This document shows positions 10,092 through 21,772 of a stretch of 64,000 bases of DNA, piece after piece. Below the pieces are notes generated by a model that was not told where the DNA came from, ran no database searches, and saw only the letters and a list, made by a program, of their open reading frames with translations. Position 1 is the first letter of the stretch; each line of letters starts with the position of its first letter. The DNA is taken from NCBI RefSeq assembly GCF_024809855.1, contig NZ_JANUEM010000013.1, forward strand, positions 62,001 through 126,000, written 5' to 3'. This DNA is from Rheinheimera pacifica. GTDB lineage: Bacteria; Pseudomonadota; Gammaproteobacteria; Enterobacterales; Alteromonadaceae. Made by a program: the position numbers and the translations under genes.

Positions 10092-11228
10092 TTACAAGGT
10101 ATCAAAAAAATCAAATATAGCGCGGATGACTTTTTCACAATCCGCTATATCCATGCCATAGTAGAGTGGTAAACGGATGAGTCTGGAACTTTCTACTGTT
10201 GTGAAGTTGTCATCACCAATAAAACTACCAAACTGCATGCCTGCGATAGCCGAATGTAAAGGTACATAGTGAAATACAGCCAGAATACCAGCCGCTTTTA
10301 AATGACTCAGTAGTTGTGTTCGTACTTCGATATCCCGCACTTTAAGGTAAAACATATGCGCATTTTGGCTGCAGTCGCCCGGAACAGCTGACAGCGTTAT
10401 AAGTTCACGCTGTACAAGGGGTAATAAACCGTTGTAATAGTTACGCCAAATTTCCAGACGCTTGGCTTGGATCTTTTCCGCATTCAGCAGCTGACCATAA
10501 AGATAGGCAGCCTGAATCTCGGAGGGTAAATAGCTGCTACCTACATCAACCCAAGTATACTTATCAACCATTCCTCTGAAAAATTGACTGCGGTTGGTGC
10601 CTTTTTCCCGAATTATCTCGGCACGCTGGACAAAACGTTTGTCATTAATAATAAGCAGCCCGCCCTCACCACCGCTGGTTACATTCTTTGTTTCATGGAA
10701 ACTAAACGCCGCAAGGTGCCCACGAGTTCCAACAGGCTCGTTTTTGTAATATGAGTAAAATGCCTGAGCAGCATCTTCCACAACAAAAAGCTTATACTTG
10801 TCAGCGATCCGTATAATGGTGTCCATGTCACAACTGACACCTGCATAATGCACAGGGACTATCGCTTTTGTTTTATCCGTAATAGCCGCCTCTATAAGGG
10901 TCTCGTCAATATTCATGGTATCAGGGCGGATATCAACGAAAACAACTTTGGCGCCACGTAATACAAACGGATTTGCGGTGCTTACAAAGGTATAGCTAGG
11001 CATAATGACTTCATCGCCCGGCTGTATATCAATAAGAATTGCCGCCATCTCAAGTGCATGAGTACAAGAAGGTGTGAGTAAAGTCTTAAGACATCCCAAC
11101 TGATCCTCAAACCATTTTTGACATTTCAACGCGTAAGGGCCATCGCCACATAACTTTGGCCCACGCATTGCGTCTAATACTAAATGGTCTTCTTCACCAG
11201 TATATGGCGGCATATTAAATGGAATCAT
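10092..11228 (-). CDS. wecE: dTDP-4-amino-4,6-dideoxygalactose transaminase WecE
   Basis: 378 aa, full length for WecE/RffA and matching it along its whole length: MIPFNMPPYTGEED start, KLCGDG, LLTPSCTHALEMAA, GDEVIMPSYTFVSTAN, VPVHYAGVSCDMD, PLP lysine K181 in SFHETKN, then REKGTNRSQFFRG. It converts dTDP-4-keto-6-deoxy-D-glucose to dTDP-Fuc4N with glutamate. RfbA and RfbB, which make the substrate, are encoded just upstream, and a formyltransferase is encoded 2 bp upstream, so the amino group is probably modified next. Confidence 0.93.
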   Translation of the reverse strand: MIPFNMPPYTGEEDHLVLDAMRGPKLCGDGPYALKCQKWFEDQLGCLKTLLTPSCTHALEMAAILIDIQPGDEVIMPSYTFVSTANPFVLRGAKVVFVDIRPDTMNIDETLIEAAITDKTKAIVPVHYAGVSCDMDTIIRIADKYKLFVVEDAAQAFYSYYKNEPVGTRGHLAAFSFHETKNVTSGGEGGLLIINDKRFVQRAEIIREKGTNRSQFFRGMVDKYTWVDVGSSYLPSEIQAAYLYGQLLNAEKIQAKRLEIWRNYYNGLLPLVQRELITLSAVPGDCSQNAHMFYLKVRDIEVRTQLLSHLKAAGILAVFHYVPLHSAIAGMQFGSFIGDDNFTTVESSRLIRLPLYYGMDIADCEKVIRAIFDFFDTL

Positions 11229-11230
11229 TT

Positions 11231-12112
11231 CTATTTAAACCTTGTTCTAAGCTTTTTTATATTAACCAAATTACCATCGTTATCTTCAATTTCGTCTAAC
11301 TTCAGCAAACCGCTACCACACACAATGACTGGTTTTCCATTATCAAAAAATATTATTTTTCCCGGCGTTCTATTCTCTATTACAACATCTTTTACTAAAC
11401 TTACTTCTTTTATTCTTACTTGATCATCGCCGATGAAAGTTGATGCTCCAAGATAAGGATATCCGACACAGTTTACTAACTGCTGGATTTCTTCAGATGC
11501 TTGCCGCCAATCTATAGAATAATCATCATTATCACGCCATAAGCTGTAAGTCGCCAATTCATTATCCTGCGGCTCTCCTATAAGCTTATTGCTTACAAAC
11601 ATTGCATATGCTTTTTTAGCAACGTCATAATAAGCTTCACTAACAATTTTAATCGCATCTTCGATAACAATTGGGTAGGAAACCGGAATTTTAATCTGCG
11701 ATATTATATCACCACAATCATAGTCATCCGCCGCCAGTAAAGCTGTCAGGCCAATGACATCATCTTTATTTAACAAAGCAGTGACTAATGGGTTAAACCC
11801 TCTGTACCTCGGCAATAATGAGTCATGGAAAACGATCAGAGCAGATGACGGTATATCAAAAATCATCCTTTGCCAACCAGCGGCGATAGCGAGACCAAAC
11901 TCTTTGCTATTACTTTTTGTGTCGTAGGTGTATTCTAGTTTATTATCTTCACATAAAGATTCAATTTCTTTCGAAAAATCATTCTTTACATTTAAATCTC
12001 TACCTATTACAACAATTACATCTTTTGTTTCTTCGCTTATCGCCTGGACTGTTTTATATCCTTTAAGCCCGGTGGCGAAAACCTTTACTGTCGTCGATGA
12101 TTTAAGGTACAT
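11231..12112 (-). CDS. Sugar N-formyltransferase (Fmt-like fold)
   Basis: 293 aa. The formyltransferase core is recognisable: FHDSLLPRYRG around residues 95-105 and YDCGDIISQ at 131-139, with His96 and Asp132 36 residues apart, as in the Asn-His-Asp triad of 10-formyl-THF-dependent transformylases. The triad Asn, expected at residue 94, is Val here. The C-terminal part has a DDYSIDWRQASEEI Fmt-like stretch. Lying between rfbA and wecE, it probably formylates dTDP-Fuc4N to dTDP-Fuc4NFo; another amino sugar of the locus is possible. Methionyl-tRNA formylation is unlikely, given the context and divergence. AT-rich. Confidence 0.75.
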   Translation of the reverse strand: MYLKSSTTVKVFATGLKGYKTVQAISEETKDVIVVIGRDLNVKNDFSKEIESLCEDNKLEYTYDTKSNSKEFGLAIAAGWQRMIFDIPSSALIVFHDSLLPRYRGFNPLVTALLNKDDVIGLTALLAADDYDCGDIISQIKIPVSYPIVIEDAIKIVSEAYYDVAKKAYAMFVSNKLIGEPQDNELATYSLWRDNDDYSIDWRQASEEIQQLVNCVGYPYLGASTFIGDDQVRIKEVSLVKDVVIENRTPGKIIFFDNGKPVIVCGSGLLKLDEIEDNDGNLVNIKKLRTRFK

Positions 12113-12134
12113 ATATAAAAGTCTTTATAATTTC

Positions 12135-13007
12135 TTATTTGTTAGCTTCACTCAGAGTATTTAAGTACTCACCGTAGCTGTTCTTAGACATTATTTTTGC
12201 GGATTTTTTTAACTGCTCTTCTGATAACCACTCATTTCTCCAAGCAATTTCTTCTAAACACGCAATTTTAAAACCTTGTCTGTGTTCGACTGTTTGAACG
12301 AAAGCACTCGCTTCTATCAAACTGTCATATGTACCTGTGTCTAACCAGGCAAAGCCTCTTCGCAATAGCTCTACATTCAAGCGACCCTGTTTTAAATATT
12401 CATTATTGACACAGGTAATCTCTAACTCACCCCGAGCTGATGGCGCTATATTTTTAGCGATGTCGATAACATCGTTATCATAAAAATACAGTCCGGTAAC
12501 CGCGTAATTTGATTTTGGTTTGGCTGGCTTTTCTTCTATCGAAATCGCTTTGTAGCTTTCATCAAACTCAACAACGCCAAAGCGGTGAGGATCTTTTACC
12601 TGATAGCCAAATACAGTGGCGCCAGAGTCTCTTGAGGCTGCGCTTAGCAGTTTCGGACGCAGACCATGACCGTAAAAAATATTATCGCCGAGCACCAAAC
12701 ATACATTATCCTTGCCGATAAATTGTTCGCCAATGATAAAGGCTTGTGCAAGGCCATCAGGGCTTGCTTGTACTGCGTAACTGAGGTTAATACCAAATTC
12801 GCTACCATCGCCCAGCAAGCGCTGAAAAGCGGCTTGGTCTTCTGGCGTGGTAATAATAAGAATGTCACGAATCCCGGCCAACATAAGTACTGATAAGGGG
12901 TAGTAAATCATCGGCTTGTCGTATACTGGCAGTAACTGCTTAGATACACCACGGGTAATGGGATACAGCCGGGTGCCGGAGCCACCGGCTAATATTATGC
13001 CTTTCAT
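12135..13007 (-). CDS. rfbA: Glucose-1-phosphate thymidylyltransferase RfbA/RmlA
   Basis: 290 aa, normal for the family. Nucleotide-binding [11 protein letters not shown] near the N-terminus, then [27 protein letters not shown] and [10 protein letters not shown] are all intact. It makes dTDP-glucose from dTTP and Glc-1-P, the entry to dTDP-Fuc4N here and to dTDP-L-rhamnose through RfbB, RfbC and RfbD. It lies 3 bp after rfbB. rfbC and rfbD are not adjacent but some 9.5 kb upstream, so the usual rml block is split. Confidence 0.95.
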   Translation of the reverse strand: MKGIILAGGSGTRLYPITRGVSKQLLPVYDKPMIYYPLSVLMLAGIRDILIITTPEDQAAFQRLLGDGSEFGINLSYAVQASPDGLAQAFIIGEQFIGKDNVCLVLGDNIFYGHGLRPKLLSAASRDSGATVFGYQVKDPHRFGVVEFDESYKAISIEEKPAKPKSNYAVTGLYFYDNDVIDIAKNIAPSARGELEITCVNNEYLKQGRLNVELLRRGFAWLDTGTYDSLIEASAFVQTVEHRQGFKIACLEEIAWRNEWLSEEQLKKSAKIMSKNSYGEYLNTLSEANK

Positions 13008-13010
13008 CTG

Positions 13011-14081
13011 TTATGCTCCCTGCCCTAAGCGTTCCAGCTTGTAACTGCCATCCAGCACAGCTTGCCACCAGTCTTTATTATTTAAATACCACTCTACGGT
13101 TTTACGTAAGCCGGTTTCGAAGGTTTCTTCTGGCTTCCAGCCCAACTCGCGCTCAATTTTGCTGGCGTCTATCGCGTAGCGCAGGTCGTGGCCGGGGCGA
13201 TCAGTTACGTGAGTGATGAGACTTTCGTAGTTTTCAATGTTAAGTGTTGAGTTTTTAATAGGGGCTAATTCTTCCAAAATAGCGCAAATGGTTTTCACCA
13301 CATCGATATTTTGCTTTTCGTTATGGCCACCGATGTTATAGGTTTCACCAACTACGCCCCCGGTTACCACCTTGTACAAAGCACGGGCGTGATCTTCTAC
13401 GTATAGCCAGTCGCGCACCTGATTACCCTTGCCATAGACTGGCAATGGCTTACCTGCCAGGGCATTTAAGATTATCAGCGGTATCAGCTTTTCCGGAAAA
13501 TGATAAGGGCCATAGTTATTAGAGCAATTAGTGACAATAACCGGCAAGCCGTAAGTACGGTGCCAGGCGCGGACTAAATGGTCAGAACTGGCTTTGCTGG
13601 CCGAATAAGGGCTACTGGGCGCATATGGCGTGGTTTCAGTAAATAAGTCATCTGTGCCATGTAAATCACCATACACCTCATCAGTTGAAATATGATGAAA
13701 GCGGAATGCCTGTTTACGCCCTTCCGGTAACGCCTTCCAGTAATTGCGTGCAGCCTCTAACAGTGTGTAAGTACCTACTATGTTAGTTTCAATAAAGTCC
13801 GCAGGGCCATCTATAGAGCGGTCAACATGGCTCTCTGCAGCCAGGTGCATAACAGCATCAGGCTGGTGCTTAGCAAACAAAGCCTGCATCACGCCTGCGT
13901 CAGTAATATCGGCTTTTTCAAATGCATATCGCTCATTTGCCGCGACTTGCTTCAATGAGTTTAAATTACCTGCATAGGTTAATTTATCAATATTGACGAC
14001 AGAATCAGCCGTGTTATTGATAATATGACGTACAACTGCAGAGCCTATAAAGCCCGCACCACCGGTAACGAGTATTTTCAT
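13011..14081 (-). CDS. rfbB: dTDP-glucose 4,6-dehydratase RfbB/RmlB
   Basis: 356 aa short-chain dehydrogenase. NAD site [13 protein letters not shown] at the N-terminus, [15 protein letters not shown], catalytic STDEVYGD with the Asp-Glu pair, and the YSASKASSD Tyr-x3-Lys pair. It makes dTDP-4-keto-6-deoxyglucose, the branch point for WecE (Fuc4N) and RfbC/RfbD (rhamnose). The start overlaps the wbpE stop by 4 bp (ATGA). GC content is typical of the chromosome, in contrast to the genes downstream. Confidence 0.96.
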   Translation of the reverse strand: MKILVTGGAGFIGSAVVRHIINNTADSVVNIDKLTYAGNLNSLKQVAANERYAFEKADITDAGVMQALFAKHQPDAVMHLAAESHVDRSIDGPADFIETNIVGTYTLLEAARNYWKALPEGRKQAFRFHHISTDEVYGDLHGTDDLFTETTPYAPSSPYSASKASSDHLVRAWHRTYGLPVIVTNCSNNYGPYHFPEKLIPLIILNALAGKPLPVYGKGNQVRDWLYVEDHARALYKVVTGGVVGETYNIGGHNEKQNIDVVKTICAILEELAPIKNSTLNIENYESLITHVTDRPGHDLRYAIDASKIERELGWKPEETFETGLRKTVEWYLNNKDWWQAVLDGSYKLERLGQGA

Positions 14082-15202
14082 CCAACTACCTGTGAAGATT
14101 GATTAACGAAATCAGCAATTAGCTCAGCACTTTGCTCCGTCATATATGGATGCATCGGCAAGCTGAATACCTGTTTAGCCAAACGAGAGGCTACCGGGAA
14201 GTCTTCATCTGTGTAACCCAATGCACTAAATGCAGTCTGCTGGTGCATACAAGTGCCATAGTAAACCATTGTTGGAATACCTTTTTCTTTGCACTTAGCC
14301 ATATCGGCATCTCTGTTATTGCTTACAAGCGTATACTGTGCCCATGAGCTTATATAGCTCTTCGGCAGCAGGGGTTTTATGTAGCTATCAGACAATTGCC
14401 CGGTGTAATATCTGGCCAGCTTGTTTCTCGCGACCAACTCTGTTGGAAATTCAGCCAGTTTCTCCAACAAAACAGCGGCTTGCAATGTGTCTAACCTACT
14501 GTTGATACCTATACGCACATTGTCGTATTTATCTTTACCCTTACCATGAACCCTAAATGAGCGGAACAAAGCGGCATATTCATCGCTATTGGTAAAGATT
14601 GCGCCGCCATCACCATAACAGCCTAAAGGTTTAGCTGGAAAAAAACTGGTAGTGGCAATATCGCCGAAACTACCGGCACGCTTGCCTTCTATCTCGCCAC
14701 CAAATCCCTGAGCGGCATCTTCGATCAATTTAAGCTGGTATTTTGCGGCAATTTTTTCAAGTTCCGGATAGTTAGCTGGTAAACCAAATAAATCTACCGC
14801 GATGATAGCTCGGGGGATTAATTTTCCTTCGGCTATTACCTGCTGGATACGACGCTCTAAATCTTGAGGACAAATATTAAAGGTACTAACATCCGAGTCG
14901 ACAAACACCGGTGTGGCACCAGCATAGGCCACAACTTCAGCCGTAGCGAAAAACGTAAAGGTTGGGCAAAATACCGCATCATCAGGCTTAATATCTAACA
15001 CCATCATAGCTAGTTGCAGAGCGTCTGTACCATTTGCACAGCTGATACAATGCTTTACACCAACATATTCAGCTAGCCGTTGCTCCAGTTCTTCAACCTC
15101 TGGCCCCATAATATAATGGCCGTGGTCTAATACAGCCTGAATTCGTTTATCGATACGCTGTTTTAACTGCTGATACTGTGCTGCCAGATCAATAAACTGC
15201 AT
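14078..15202 (-). CDS. wbpE: UDP-2-acetamido-2-deoxy-3-oxo-glucuronate aminotransferase WbpE
   Basis: About 374 aa from the ATG at 15202, which comes one base after the wbpD stop; an in-frame TTG three codons earlier is less likely. DegT-family enzyme: [45 protein letters not shown] lysine K191 in [14 protein letters not shown]. WbpE aminates the 3-keto group made by WbpB to give UDP-GlcNAc3NA, with glutamate as donor. The tviB-wbpB-wbpD-wbpE order identifies the pathway. Confidence 0.88.
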   Translation of the reverse strand: MQFIDLAAQYQQLKQRIDKRIQAVLDHGHYIMGPEVEELEQRLAEYVGVKHCISCANGTDALQLAMMVLDIKPDDAVFCPTFTFFATAEVVAYAGATPVFVDSDVSTFNICPQDLERRIQQVIAEGKLIPRAIIAVDLFGLPANYPELEKIAAKYQLKLIEDAAQGFGGEIEGKRAGSFGDIATTSFFPAKPLGCYGDGGAIFTNSDEYAALFRSFRVHGKGKDKYDNVRIGINSRLDTLQAAVLLEKLAEFPTELVARNKLARYYTGQLSDSYIKPLLPKSYISSWAQYTLVSNNRDADMAKCKEKGIPTMVYYGTCMHQQTAFSALGYTDEDFPVASRLAKQVFSLPMHPYMTEQSAELIADFVNQSSQVVG

Positions 15203-15203
15203 G

Positions 15204-15785
15204 TTAGCCAACCTTACTTAAAGAATTATTTTTTAGAACGTAACTGGCACCGGAATGTTGACATAGCTCTTCGCCCTCTCCCAACACCGGTAGGTTTAAG
15301 CGTTCGCCAAACTCGCTCATCCAACCTATCTGCTTTGCTGGTACACCAACCATTAAAGCATATGCAGGTACATTTTTATTTATCACTGCCCCGGCACCAA
15401 CAAAAGCAAATTCACCTATGGTTACACCACAGACGATAGTGCAGTTGGCACCTAGCGTAGCCCCTCTTTTGACTAAAGTATCGCGATACTCGTCTTTGCG
15501 TTCAATTAACGAGCGTGGGTTATACACATTGGTAAACACCATGCTGGGGCCGCAGAACACGCCATCTTCTAAATGCACGTTGTCATACACAGACACATTA
15601 TTCTGAATTTTACACTTGTCGCCAATGGTAACTTTGTTGCCAACAAAGACGTTTTGACCAAGAGACACACCTTTGCCAATTTTTGCACCGCTGCACACAT
15701 GGACAAAATGCCAAACACGTGAGCCCTCACCAATGACAGCGCCATCGTCAACAATAGCGCTGGGATGTACCTGATAATTGCTCAT
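15204..15785 (-). CDS. wbpD: UDP-GlcNAc3NA N-acetyltransferase WbpD
   Basis: 193 aa left-handed beta-helix acetyltransferase: [16 protein letters not shown], then repeated I-G-x-x-x hexapeptides, [21 protein letters not shown], and [17 protein letters not shown], which is characteristic of WbpD. It acetylates the 3-amino group of UDP-GlcNAc3NA, giving UDP-GlcNAc3NAcA, the precursor of di-N-acetylated uronic acid residues. It begins 1 bp after the wbpB stop. No WbpI-type 2-epimerase for this product is adjacent, though wecB at the operon start is related. Confidence 0.9.
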   Translation of the reverse strand: MSNYQVHPSAIVDDGAVIGEGSRVWHFVHVCSGAKIGKGVSLGQNVFVGNKVTIGDKCKIQNNVSVYDNVHLEDGVFCGPSMVFTNVYNPRSLIERKDEYRDTLVKRGATLGANCTIVCGVTIGEFAFVGAGAVINKNVPAYALMVGVPAKQIGWMSEFGERLNLPVLGEGEELCQHSGASYVLKNNSLSKVG

Positions 15786-15786
15786 T

Positions 15787-16752
<966 letters not shown>

Positions 16753-16758
16753 TCAATA

Positions 16759-18039
16759 TTAAAAACGGATATCTACCAGATTTTTATCTAATATGTATTT
16801 TAAATCGTAAATTACACTGTCAGGCCGGCAAAGCTGCCGAATCCCTATGGCCCCCATGGTCTTAAACTCGTTATGGCCAACGGCTAATATAACGGCGTCA
16901 TAATTACCTTCCACGGGTTTACAAATCGGTGTTATACCGTATTCGTGCTGTGCTTCAGCAATATTTACCCAGGGGTCGAACACATCAGCCGCAACGCCGT
17001 ATTCTTTCAGTTCGGCCAGGATATCCACCACTTTGGTGTTACGGATATCAGGGCAGTTTTCTTTAAAAGTTAAACCCATTACCAATACGCGCGCACCAGA
17101 TACATGAATCCGACGTTTTACCATGGCTTTTACCAGCTCGCTTACTACATAACAGCCCATGCTGTCGTTAATGCGCCGGCCAGCTAAGATAACCTCAGGG
17201 TGGTAACCAACAGCCTGAGCTTTATGGGTTAAATAGTAAGGGTCTACCCCTATACAGTGGCCACCGACTAAACCCGGCCGAAACGGCAGGAAGTTCCATT
17301 TGGTGCCGGCTGCTAGCAGCACTTCTTCGGTATCGATACCGAGTTTGTTAAAGATTACCGCCAGTTCGTTTATCAGCGCGATATTTAAGTCGCGCTGGGT
17401 GTTTTCAATGACCTTGGCGGCTTCTGCCACCCGGATAGAGCTGGCTTTATAAGTACCGGCAGTAATGATGCTGCCGTACAGCTTATCAACAAATTCGGCG
17501 ATATCTGGTGTAGAGCCTGAGGTAACTTTTTTAATGGTGGTAACACGGTGCTCTTTATCGCCCGGGTTTATCCGCTCGGGGCTGTAGCCAGCAAAAAAAT
17601 CGGCATTATACTTTAAGCCCGACACGCGCTCGATTACCGGAATACAGTCTTCTTCGGTGGCACCGGGGTAAACGGTAGATTCGTAAATCACCACATCACC
17701 GGTTTTTATAACTTTCCCTAAGGTTTCGGAAGCTTTGATCAGCGGGCTTAAATCCGGTTGCCGATGCTCATCTATCGGTGTCGGTACGGTAACAATATAC
17801 ACATTGGCTCGGCGCAAGTCATCAAGCTCACAGCTGTAACTAAGCTGGTCTGCTTCTGCCAACTCGGCACCGCTTACCTCCAGCGTATGATCCACACCCT
17901 GTTGCAGCTCAGCAACACGAGTTTTGTTAATATCAAAACCCAGGGTTGGGTAGTGTTTGCCAAATTCAACTGCCAGTGGCAGGCCGACATATCCCAGACC
18001 AATAATTGCAACATTTGTGCTCGTTAAATTCAACTTCAT
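16759..18039 (-). CDS. tviB: UDP-N-acetylglucosamine 6-dehydrogenase TviB/WbpO family, copy 1
   Basis: 426 aa UDP-sugar dehydrogenase. NAD motif [18 protein letters not shown] at 15-32, [13 protein letters not shown] at 85-97, [15 protein letters not shown] at 211-225, and the catalytic cysteine C262 in [15 protein letters not shown]. It oxidises UDP-GlcNAc (or UDP-GalNAc) to the uronic acid, here feeding wbpB. Overlaps the wzz stop by 4 bp. A second, closely similar copy lies at 23994-25271; the central part is almost identical while both ends differ. One substitution here replaces the Arg of the copy-2 DSMGRYVV segment by Cys. Confidence 0.93.
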   Translation of the reverse strand: MKLNLTSTNVAIIGLGYVGLPLAVEFGKHYPTLGFDINKTRVAELQQGVDHTLEVSGAELAEADQLSYSCELDDLRRANVYIVTVPTPIDEHRQPDLSPLIKASETLGKVIKTGDVVIYESTVYPGATEEDCIPVIERVSGLKYNADFFAGYSPERINPGDKEHRVTTIKKVTSGSTPDIAEFVDKLYGSIITAGTYKASSIRVAEAAKVIENTQRDLNIALINELAVIFNKLGIDTEEVLLAAGTKWNFLPFRPGLVGGHCIGVDPYYLTHKAQAVGYHPEVILAGRRINDSMGCYVVSELVKAMVKRRIHVSGARVLVMGLTFKENCPDIRNTKVVDILAELKEYGVAADVFDPWVNIAEAQHEYGITPICKPVEGNYDAVILAVGHNEFKTMGAIGIRQLCRPDSVIYDLKYILDKNLVDIRF

Positions 18040-18989
18040 GTCTTTTGGTTACTCTTTTTGCTCTGCAATAAATAATATCGCAATATGACTAAAATAATTG
18101 CCATGAAGCCTCCCAAGAAAGTAAAAACAATTACAATTATTGGACGTGCAGGCCTTGCTTTTTCCTCTGGAACTATTGGTTTGTCAATTACTTTAAGCGC
18201 ATATTCTTCACGAACATTAGCCAACATTAAGGTTTTGGTTTGCTCTTCTATTAAAGAATATAAAGCCGCTCTTAAATCTGAAATGTTAGTTTGGCTTATT
18301 TGTTGCTGCAGATAAGCAATACTCTTTTCTGCCTCTTCAATATCACGCATTTTCATTTCAAGATTTAAATCTGCCACCAACATTTGAACCCATCTTTGCG
18401 CTATAAAAGGTGAAATATGCTCAACACTAAGTTTCACCATGCCGGTTGCAGCATCAGTACTGATATTTAGCTTATCAGAAAGGACCTTATAAGCTTCTTG
18501 TATTGAGGGTTCAGCTTGTCTAGGCGGTTTTGCTTCACGTAGCCATTGCTGGTTATTTCGATCATATACTTCTGCATCATAGTTAAGCGTATTACTGGCA
18601 AGGTCCCAGCTTTTAACTGCCATCAAATCCTGCAGCTGAATTCGTTTTTCAATAAAACGGCCTAAAAAATCGCGTGACTTTATTATTTCAATAGCCAGTG
18701 CTGTTTTATCAACACCTGCGCCACTACCCAAATTAACCCCAGCCAGCGCCGCCAAACCGCCCAGCTGCCCTGATAAACCGTTGCTTTTTTGTTCGCTGGC
18801 AGGCGCCAGTAACGCTTCGCTTTTATAAATGTTTGGCAGGCTTAACGCGTAGAACACCGACGCAACAGCAAATACTGTAGTAACGGCGATAATAATCCAT
18901 TTGCCTTGCCATATAGCTGCAAATAGCTCGCGTAAGTCGATTTCGTCATCGGCAACGCGAGATTGCGATGGGTTTGTGTTTTCAGACAT
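18036..18989 (-). CDS. wzz: Wzz/GumC-type chain-length determinant
   Basis: 317 aa with the standard Wzz layout: cytoplasmic N-terminus with [17 protein letters not shown], first membrane helix at about 33-52, a large periplasmic domain with coiled-coil helices around [16 protein letters not shown], the proline-rich [14 protein letters not shown], and the second membrane helix near the C-terminus. No tyrosine kinase domain is present, so this is a PCP-1 type regulator of Wzy chain length, not a Wzc. The neighbouring wza-like gene is upstream by 86 bp. Confidence 0.9.
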   Translation of the reverse strand: MSENTNPSQSRVADDEIDLRELFAAIWQGKWIIIAVTTVFAVASVFYALSLPNIYKSEALLAPASEQKSNGLSGQLGGLAALAGVNLGSGAGVDKTALAIEIIKSRDFLGRFIEKRIQLQDLMAVKSWDLASNTLNYDAEVYDRNNQQWLREAKPPRQAEPSIQEAYKVLSDKLNISTDAATGMVKLSVEHISPFIAQRWVQMLVADLNLEMKMRDIEEAEKSIAYLQQQISQTNISDLRAALYSLIEEQTKTLMLANVREEYALKVIDKPIVPEEKARPARPIIVIVFTFLGGFMAIILVILRYYLLQSKKSNQKT

Positions 18990-19075
18990 GTTGTTCCTTG
19001 TTAAAGCTTACTTGCACTAAGCTTCACTTATCATTAATCATTAAAACTCAACACTTAGCACTCAACAGTCATAAC

Positions 19076-21718
19076 TTAGAACGAATTAAGCGCCGCTATC
19101 GCTACTGCAGACTGATAGAAGATCTGCGTAATTTGGGCCCATAGCGTAAGATTATCTTTATACTCTGTATCCAGCGGCACGATGATGGTATCGCCCGGCT
19201 GCAGGCGCGAGCTGGACACGGCAAACCAGTTATTTTCTGGCACCAGTACCGATCCATCGGCCCGTATTACATATACCCGCTCTTCGTCGGCGCGTTTACG
19301 CATGCCGCCGGCTAGTTTCAGATAATCGTCCAGTGATCTTTTAGGGTCAAAACGATGACTGCTGGCATGTTGTACTTCGCCCAGTATTGAAATGGTATGG
19401 TTACGCCTTGGGATAATAAGCTGATCACCATTTTGTACCTGAATATGGTGTAAAGGGTTACCACTGATAACGCCTTCAAGGTCGATAACCAGACGACCGA
19501 CCGGCTTTTGTTTTTCCAGTTCGGCTATCATGGTAATTACATCGGCTGGCGCTGTCGGCGAGCCCTGAGCTGATAAAGCGCGGCCGGCGATATCAGCCCT
19601 TAGCTGTTCGATCAGTTTTTTCTGTTGTTCGGTTTCTTGTTGCTGCACACCGGTGCGGGTAAACACAGCACCTTGAATAAAGGCATGCTCGGTTAAACCA
19701 CCTGCGCGTTTTATTACATCTTCTAATGATTCATGTTGCTGAATACTGTAGACACCAGGGAAGCGCACTTCACCGCGTAGGGTAATACTGCGATTGACAT
19801 CCCAGTCTGGTGTTTCAAATACGTTTAAACTATCACGGCTTTGCAGCACTACATTATTAGTGCCGCTAAATACCTCGTTTAAATTAATTGCTATATGCTG
19901 CGCCTCTATGCTGAGATTGTCAGTTACCATAGCGCGGGTTAGCTCTGCCCGGCTGACAAAAGCTGATTGCGCCAGGCCACCGGCGGCAATAATAAGATCG
20001 CTTACTGTGGCTTGTTGCGTTAGCGGGTAAGTGCCAGCCACTTTTACATTACCGCTAACACTAACCAGCTTGGGTTGCTGATTATGCCGGGCCTGCTGGC
20101 TAATTTTTTGCAGTACCGGTGTTAATAATTCCCTACGGGTAAAATAGGCTGACAATGGCAATAAAGCTGCATCTTTATAGATATTACCGATTAACTGGCT
20201 AAGGTGATAGCCTATTTGCTCTTCCTGCTCGGCAGTAACATAGCCGTAGTTAGTTTTTTTAAGTAGGGCTGCCTCAGGTTTAATATTGCTGACTTCAGTC
20301 TTTTTCTTTAGCTCTGCGTATAAGGCTTCGCGGTTATAACTACTGCCACCATGCGGAAATACCAGTATGCGATCGCGCGGTTGTAATTGCAGATTGTCGC
20401 TGCTGCCAGGTTCGGTGATGGCTTTACCAATATTAAACTGCAGCACATCGATATCGCCGGCATTATTAATTTCGCGCACGATAAGGGCATAATCCAGATC
20501 GGCTACCATATGCAGGCCAGACCATAACGATGGTAGTAAATCGGTTACTTGCATGCCTTGCTGCCAGGCAAACTGGCCCGGGCGAACTACAGCACCGGCA
20601 ACGGTTACTACATTTTCAATACGCGGCGAAGTGGCTGATATTTGCAGTACGTCACCATTTTGCGCGGTAATTTGCTGTGCACTGCGCTGAGTTAGATCCA
20701 GGTTACGTAAGTCGCGCAAGTTATTGCTGTTAAAACGCTCAAGTACGGCGTTTTTCGGGTAGGCACCGGCTTTGGTACCACCGGCCATTTGTAATAAGTT
20801 TTGCAGGGTGTCATCTGCGGTAAGTTCGTAAATAGCCGGGCGCTGTACTTCGCCCTTTACTTCGGCCATAGCTGTTACGGGTGCCACAAATACTACGTCG
20901 CCGTGTTGCAGATTGATGTCGTTAACGGCATTGCCTTTTAACAGCAACTGATATAAATCAAACTGAGAAATATTTTTACCGGCGCGGTTTACGCGGATAT
21001 TTCGTAGGCTGCCGATATCTGACACGCCGCCGGCAACAAATAATGCCTGGGTTACCGTGGTTAAGGCTGATACAGCATAAATACCGGGCCTTTTTGCTTC
21101 ACCGGCAATAACAACGTTAATAGTGCGCATTTGCCCCATACTGACTGCGGCCTCTACGCCGATTTTGGCAGAACGAACCCGTTCGGCAATTAAACTGCGG
21201 GCCTGGTTAAAACTTAACCCTGCCAGCGTAACCGGGCCTATCTCGGGGATATTCAGGCTGCCATCACGGCCAATACGCAAATCGTATTCGAGGTTTTCTT
21301 TACCATATAGCTGTAATAATAAGCTGTCGTCCGGGCCCAATATGTAAGTATCGGGCACCGGCACATTGGTTAATGCGGCAAAAGTACTGGCGTTACTATT
21401 AAACAGTTTCAGGCCGAAGCGTTTTGCTTCTTTACTGTCGTCATCATCATTTTCAGGCTCTGGCAGTTGAGGTTGTAAAAACTCCTGCTGCTGAATTTCA
21501 TTGCTTGCACCGCTGCTGTTGTTATTACTGTTACTACGAGAGGATGACGGTAAGTTGTAGCCATATTGCCGGGCTAAGCGTTCTTGCTCGGCTCGGGGCA
21601 ATTTTTGGAATTGTTCTATCATCGCCGGTGACGGCGTAGCAGATTGAGCGGCAACGCTACCTATGCATCCTATACTTAAACCTATGGCTAAGCAGGCAAA
21701 CTGAACAAATTTAAGCAC
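19076..21718 (-). CDS. Outer-membrane polysaccharide export protein (Wza/OtnA-like, multiple SLBB domains)
   Basis: 880 aa from a GTG start with GGAG 7 bp ahead. Signal peptide at residues 1-24 (LAIGLSIGCIGSVAAQ), then a low-complexity linker rich in Ser/Asn and acidic residues. The Poly_export domain (YILGPDDSLLLQLYGKENLEYDLRIG) follows, and then about six SLBB-type repeats recognisable by V-x-G-E-V-x-x-P-G-x-Y-x-L (for example RTINVVIAGEAKRPGIYAV and LRGEVRFPGVYSIQ). It is more than twice the length of E. coli Wza. It should form or line an outer-membrane polysaccharide channel. First gene downstream of the ops leader; V. cholerae O139 OtnA-OtnB is, from memory, a similar wza-wzz pair. Confidence 0.88.
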   Translation of the reverse strand: MLKFVQFACLAIGLSIGCIGSVAAQSATPSPAMIEQFQKLPRAEQERLARQYGYNLPSSSRSNSNNNSSGASNEIQQQEFLQPQLPEPENDDDDSKEAKRFGLKLFNSNASTFAALTNVPVPDTYILGPDDSLLLQLYGKENLEYDLRIGRDGSLNIPEIGPVTLAGLSFNQARSLIAERVRSAKIGVEAAVSMGQMRTINVVIAGEAKRPGIYAVSALTTVTQALFVAGGVSDIGSLRNIRVNRAGKNISQFDLYQLLLKGNAVNDINLQHGDVVFVAPVTAMAEVKGEVQRPAIYELTADDTLQNLLQMAGGTKAGAYPKNAVLERFNSNNLRDLRNLDLTQRSAQQITAQNGDVLQISATSPRIENVVTVAGAVVRPGQFAWQQGMQVTDLLPSLWSGLHMVADLDYALIVREINNAGDIDVLQFNIGKAITEPGSSDNLQLQPRDRILVFPHGGSSYNREALYAELKKKTEVSNIKPEAALLKKTNYGYVTAEQEEQIGYHLSQLIGNIYKDAALLPLSAYFTRRELLTPVLQKISQQARHNQQPKLVSVSGNVKVAGTYPLTQQATVSDLIIAAGGLAQSAFVSRAELTRAMVTDNLSIEAQHIAINLNEVFSGTNNVVLQSRDSLNVFETPDWDVNRSITLRGEVRFPGVYSIQQHESLEDVIKRAGGLTEHAFIQGAVFTRTGVQQQETEQQKKLIEQLRADIAGRALSAQGSPTAPADVITMIAELEKQKPVGRLVIDLEGVISGNPLHHIQVQNGDQLIIPRRNHTISILGEVQHASSHRFDPKRSLDDYLKLAGGMRKRADEERVYVIRADGSVLVPENNWFAVSSSRLQPGDTIIVPLDTEYKDNLTLWAQITQIFYQSAVAIAALNSF

Positions 21719-21772
21719 CCGTAAACTCCAGTGTTGTTATTGATCCTGACGGCTAAATTGTATGATTTCAGG

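Noticed and set aside
11231..12112. Methionyl-tRNA formyltransferase (fmt)
   Set aside because: It sits inside the dTDP-sugar genes, lacks the triad Asn, is AT-rich and is not next to def, so a sugar formyltransferase fits better.
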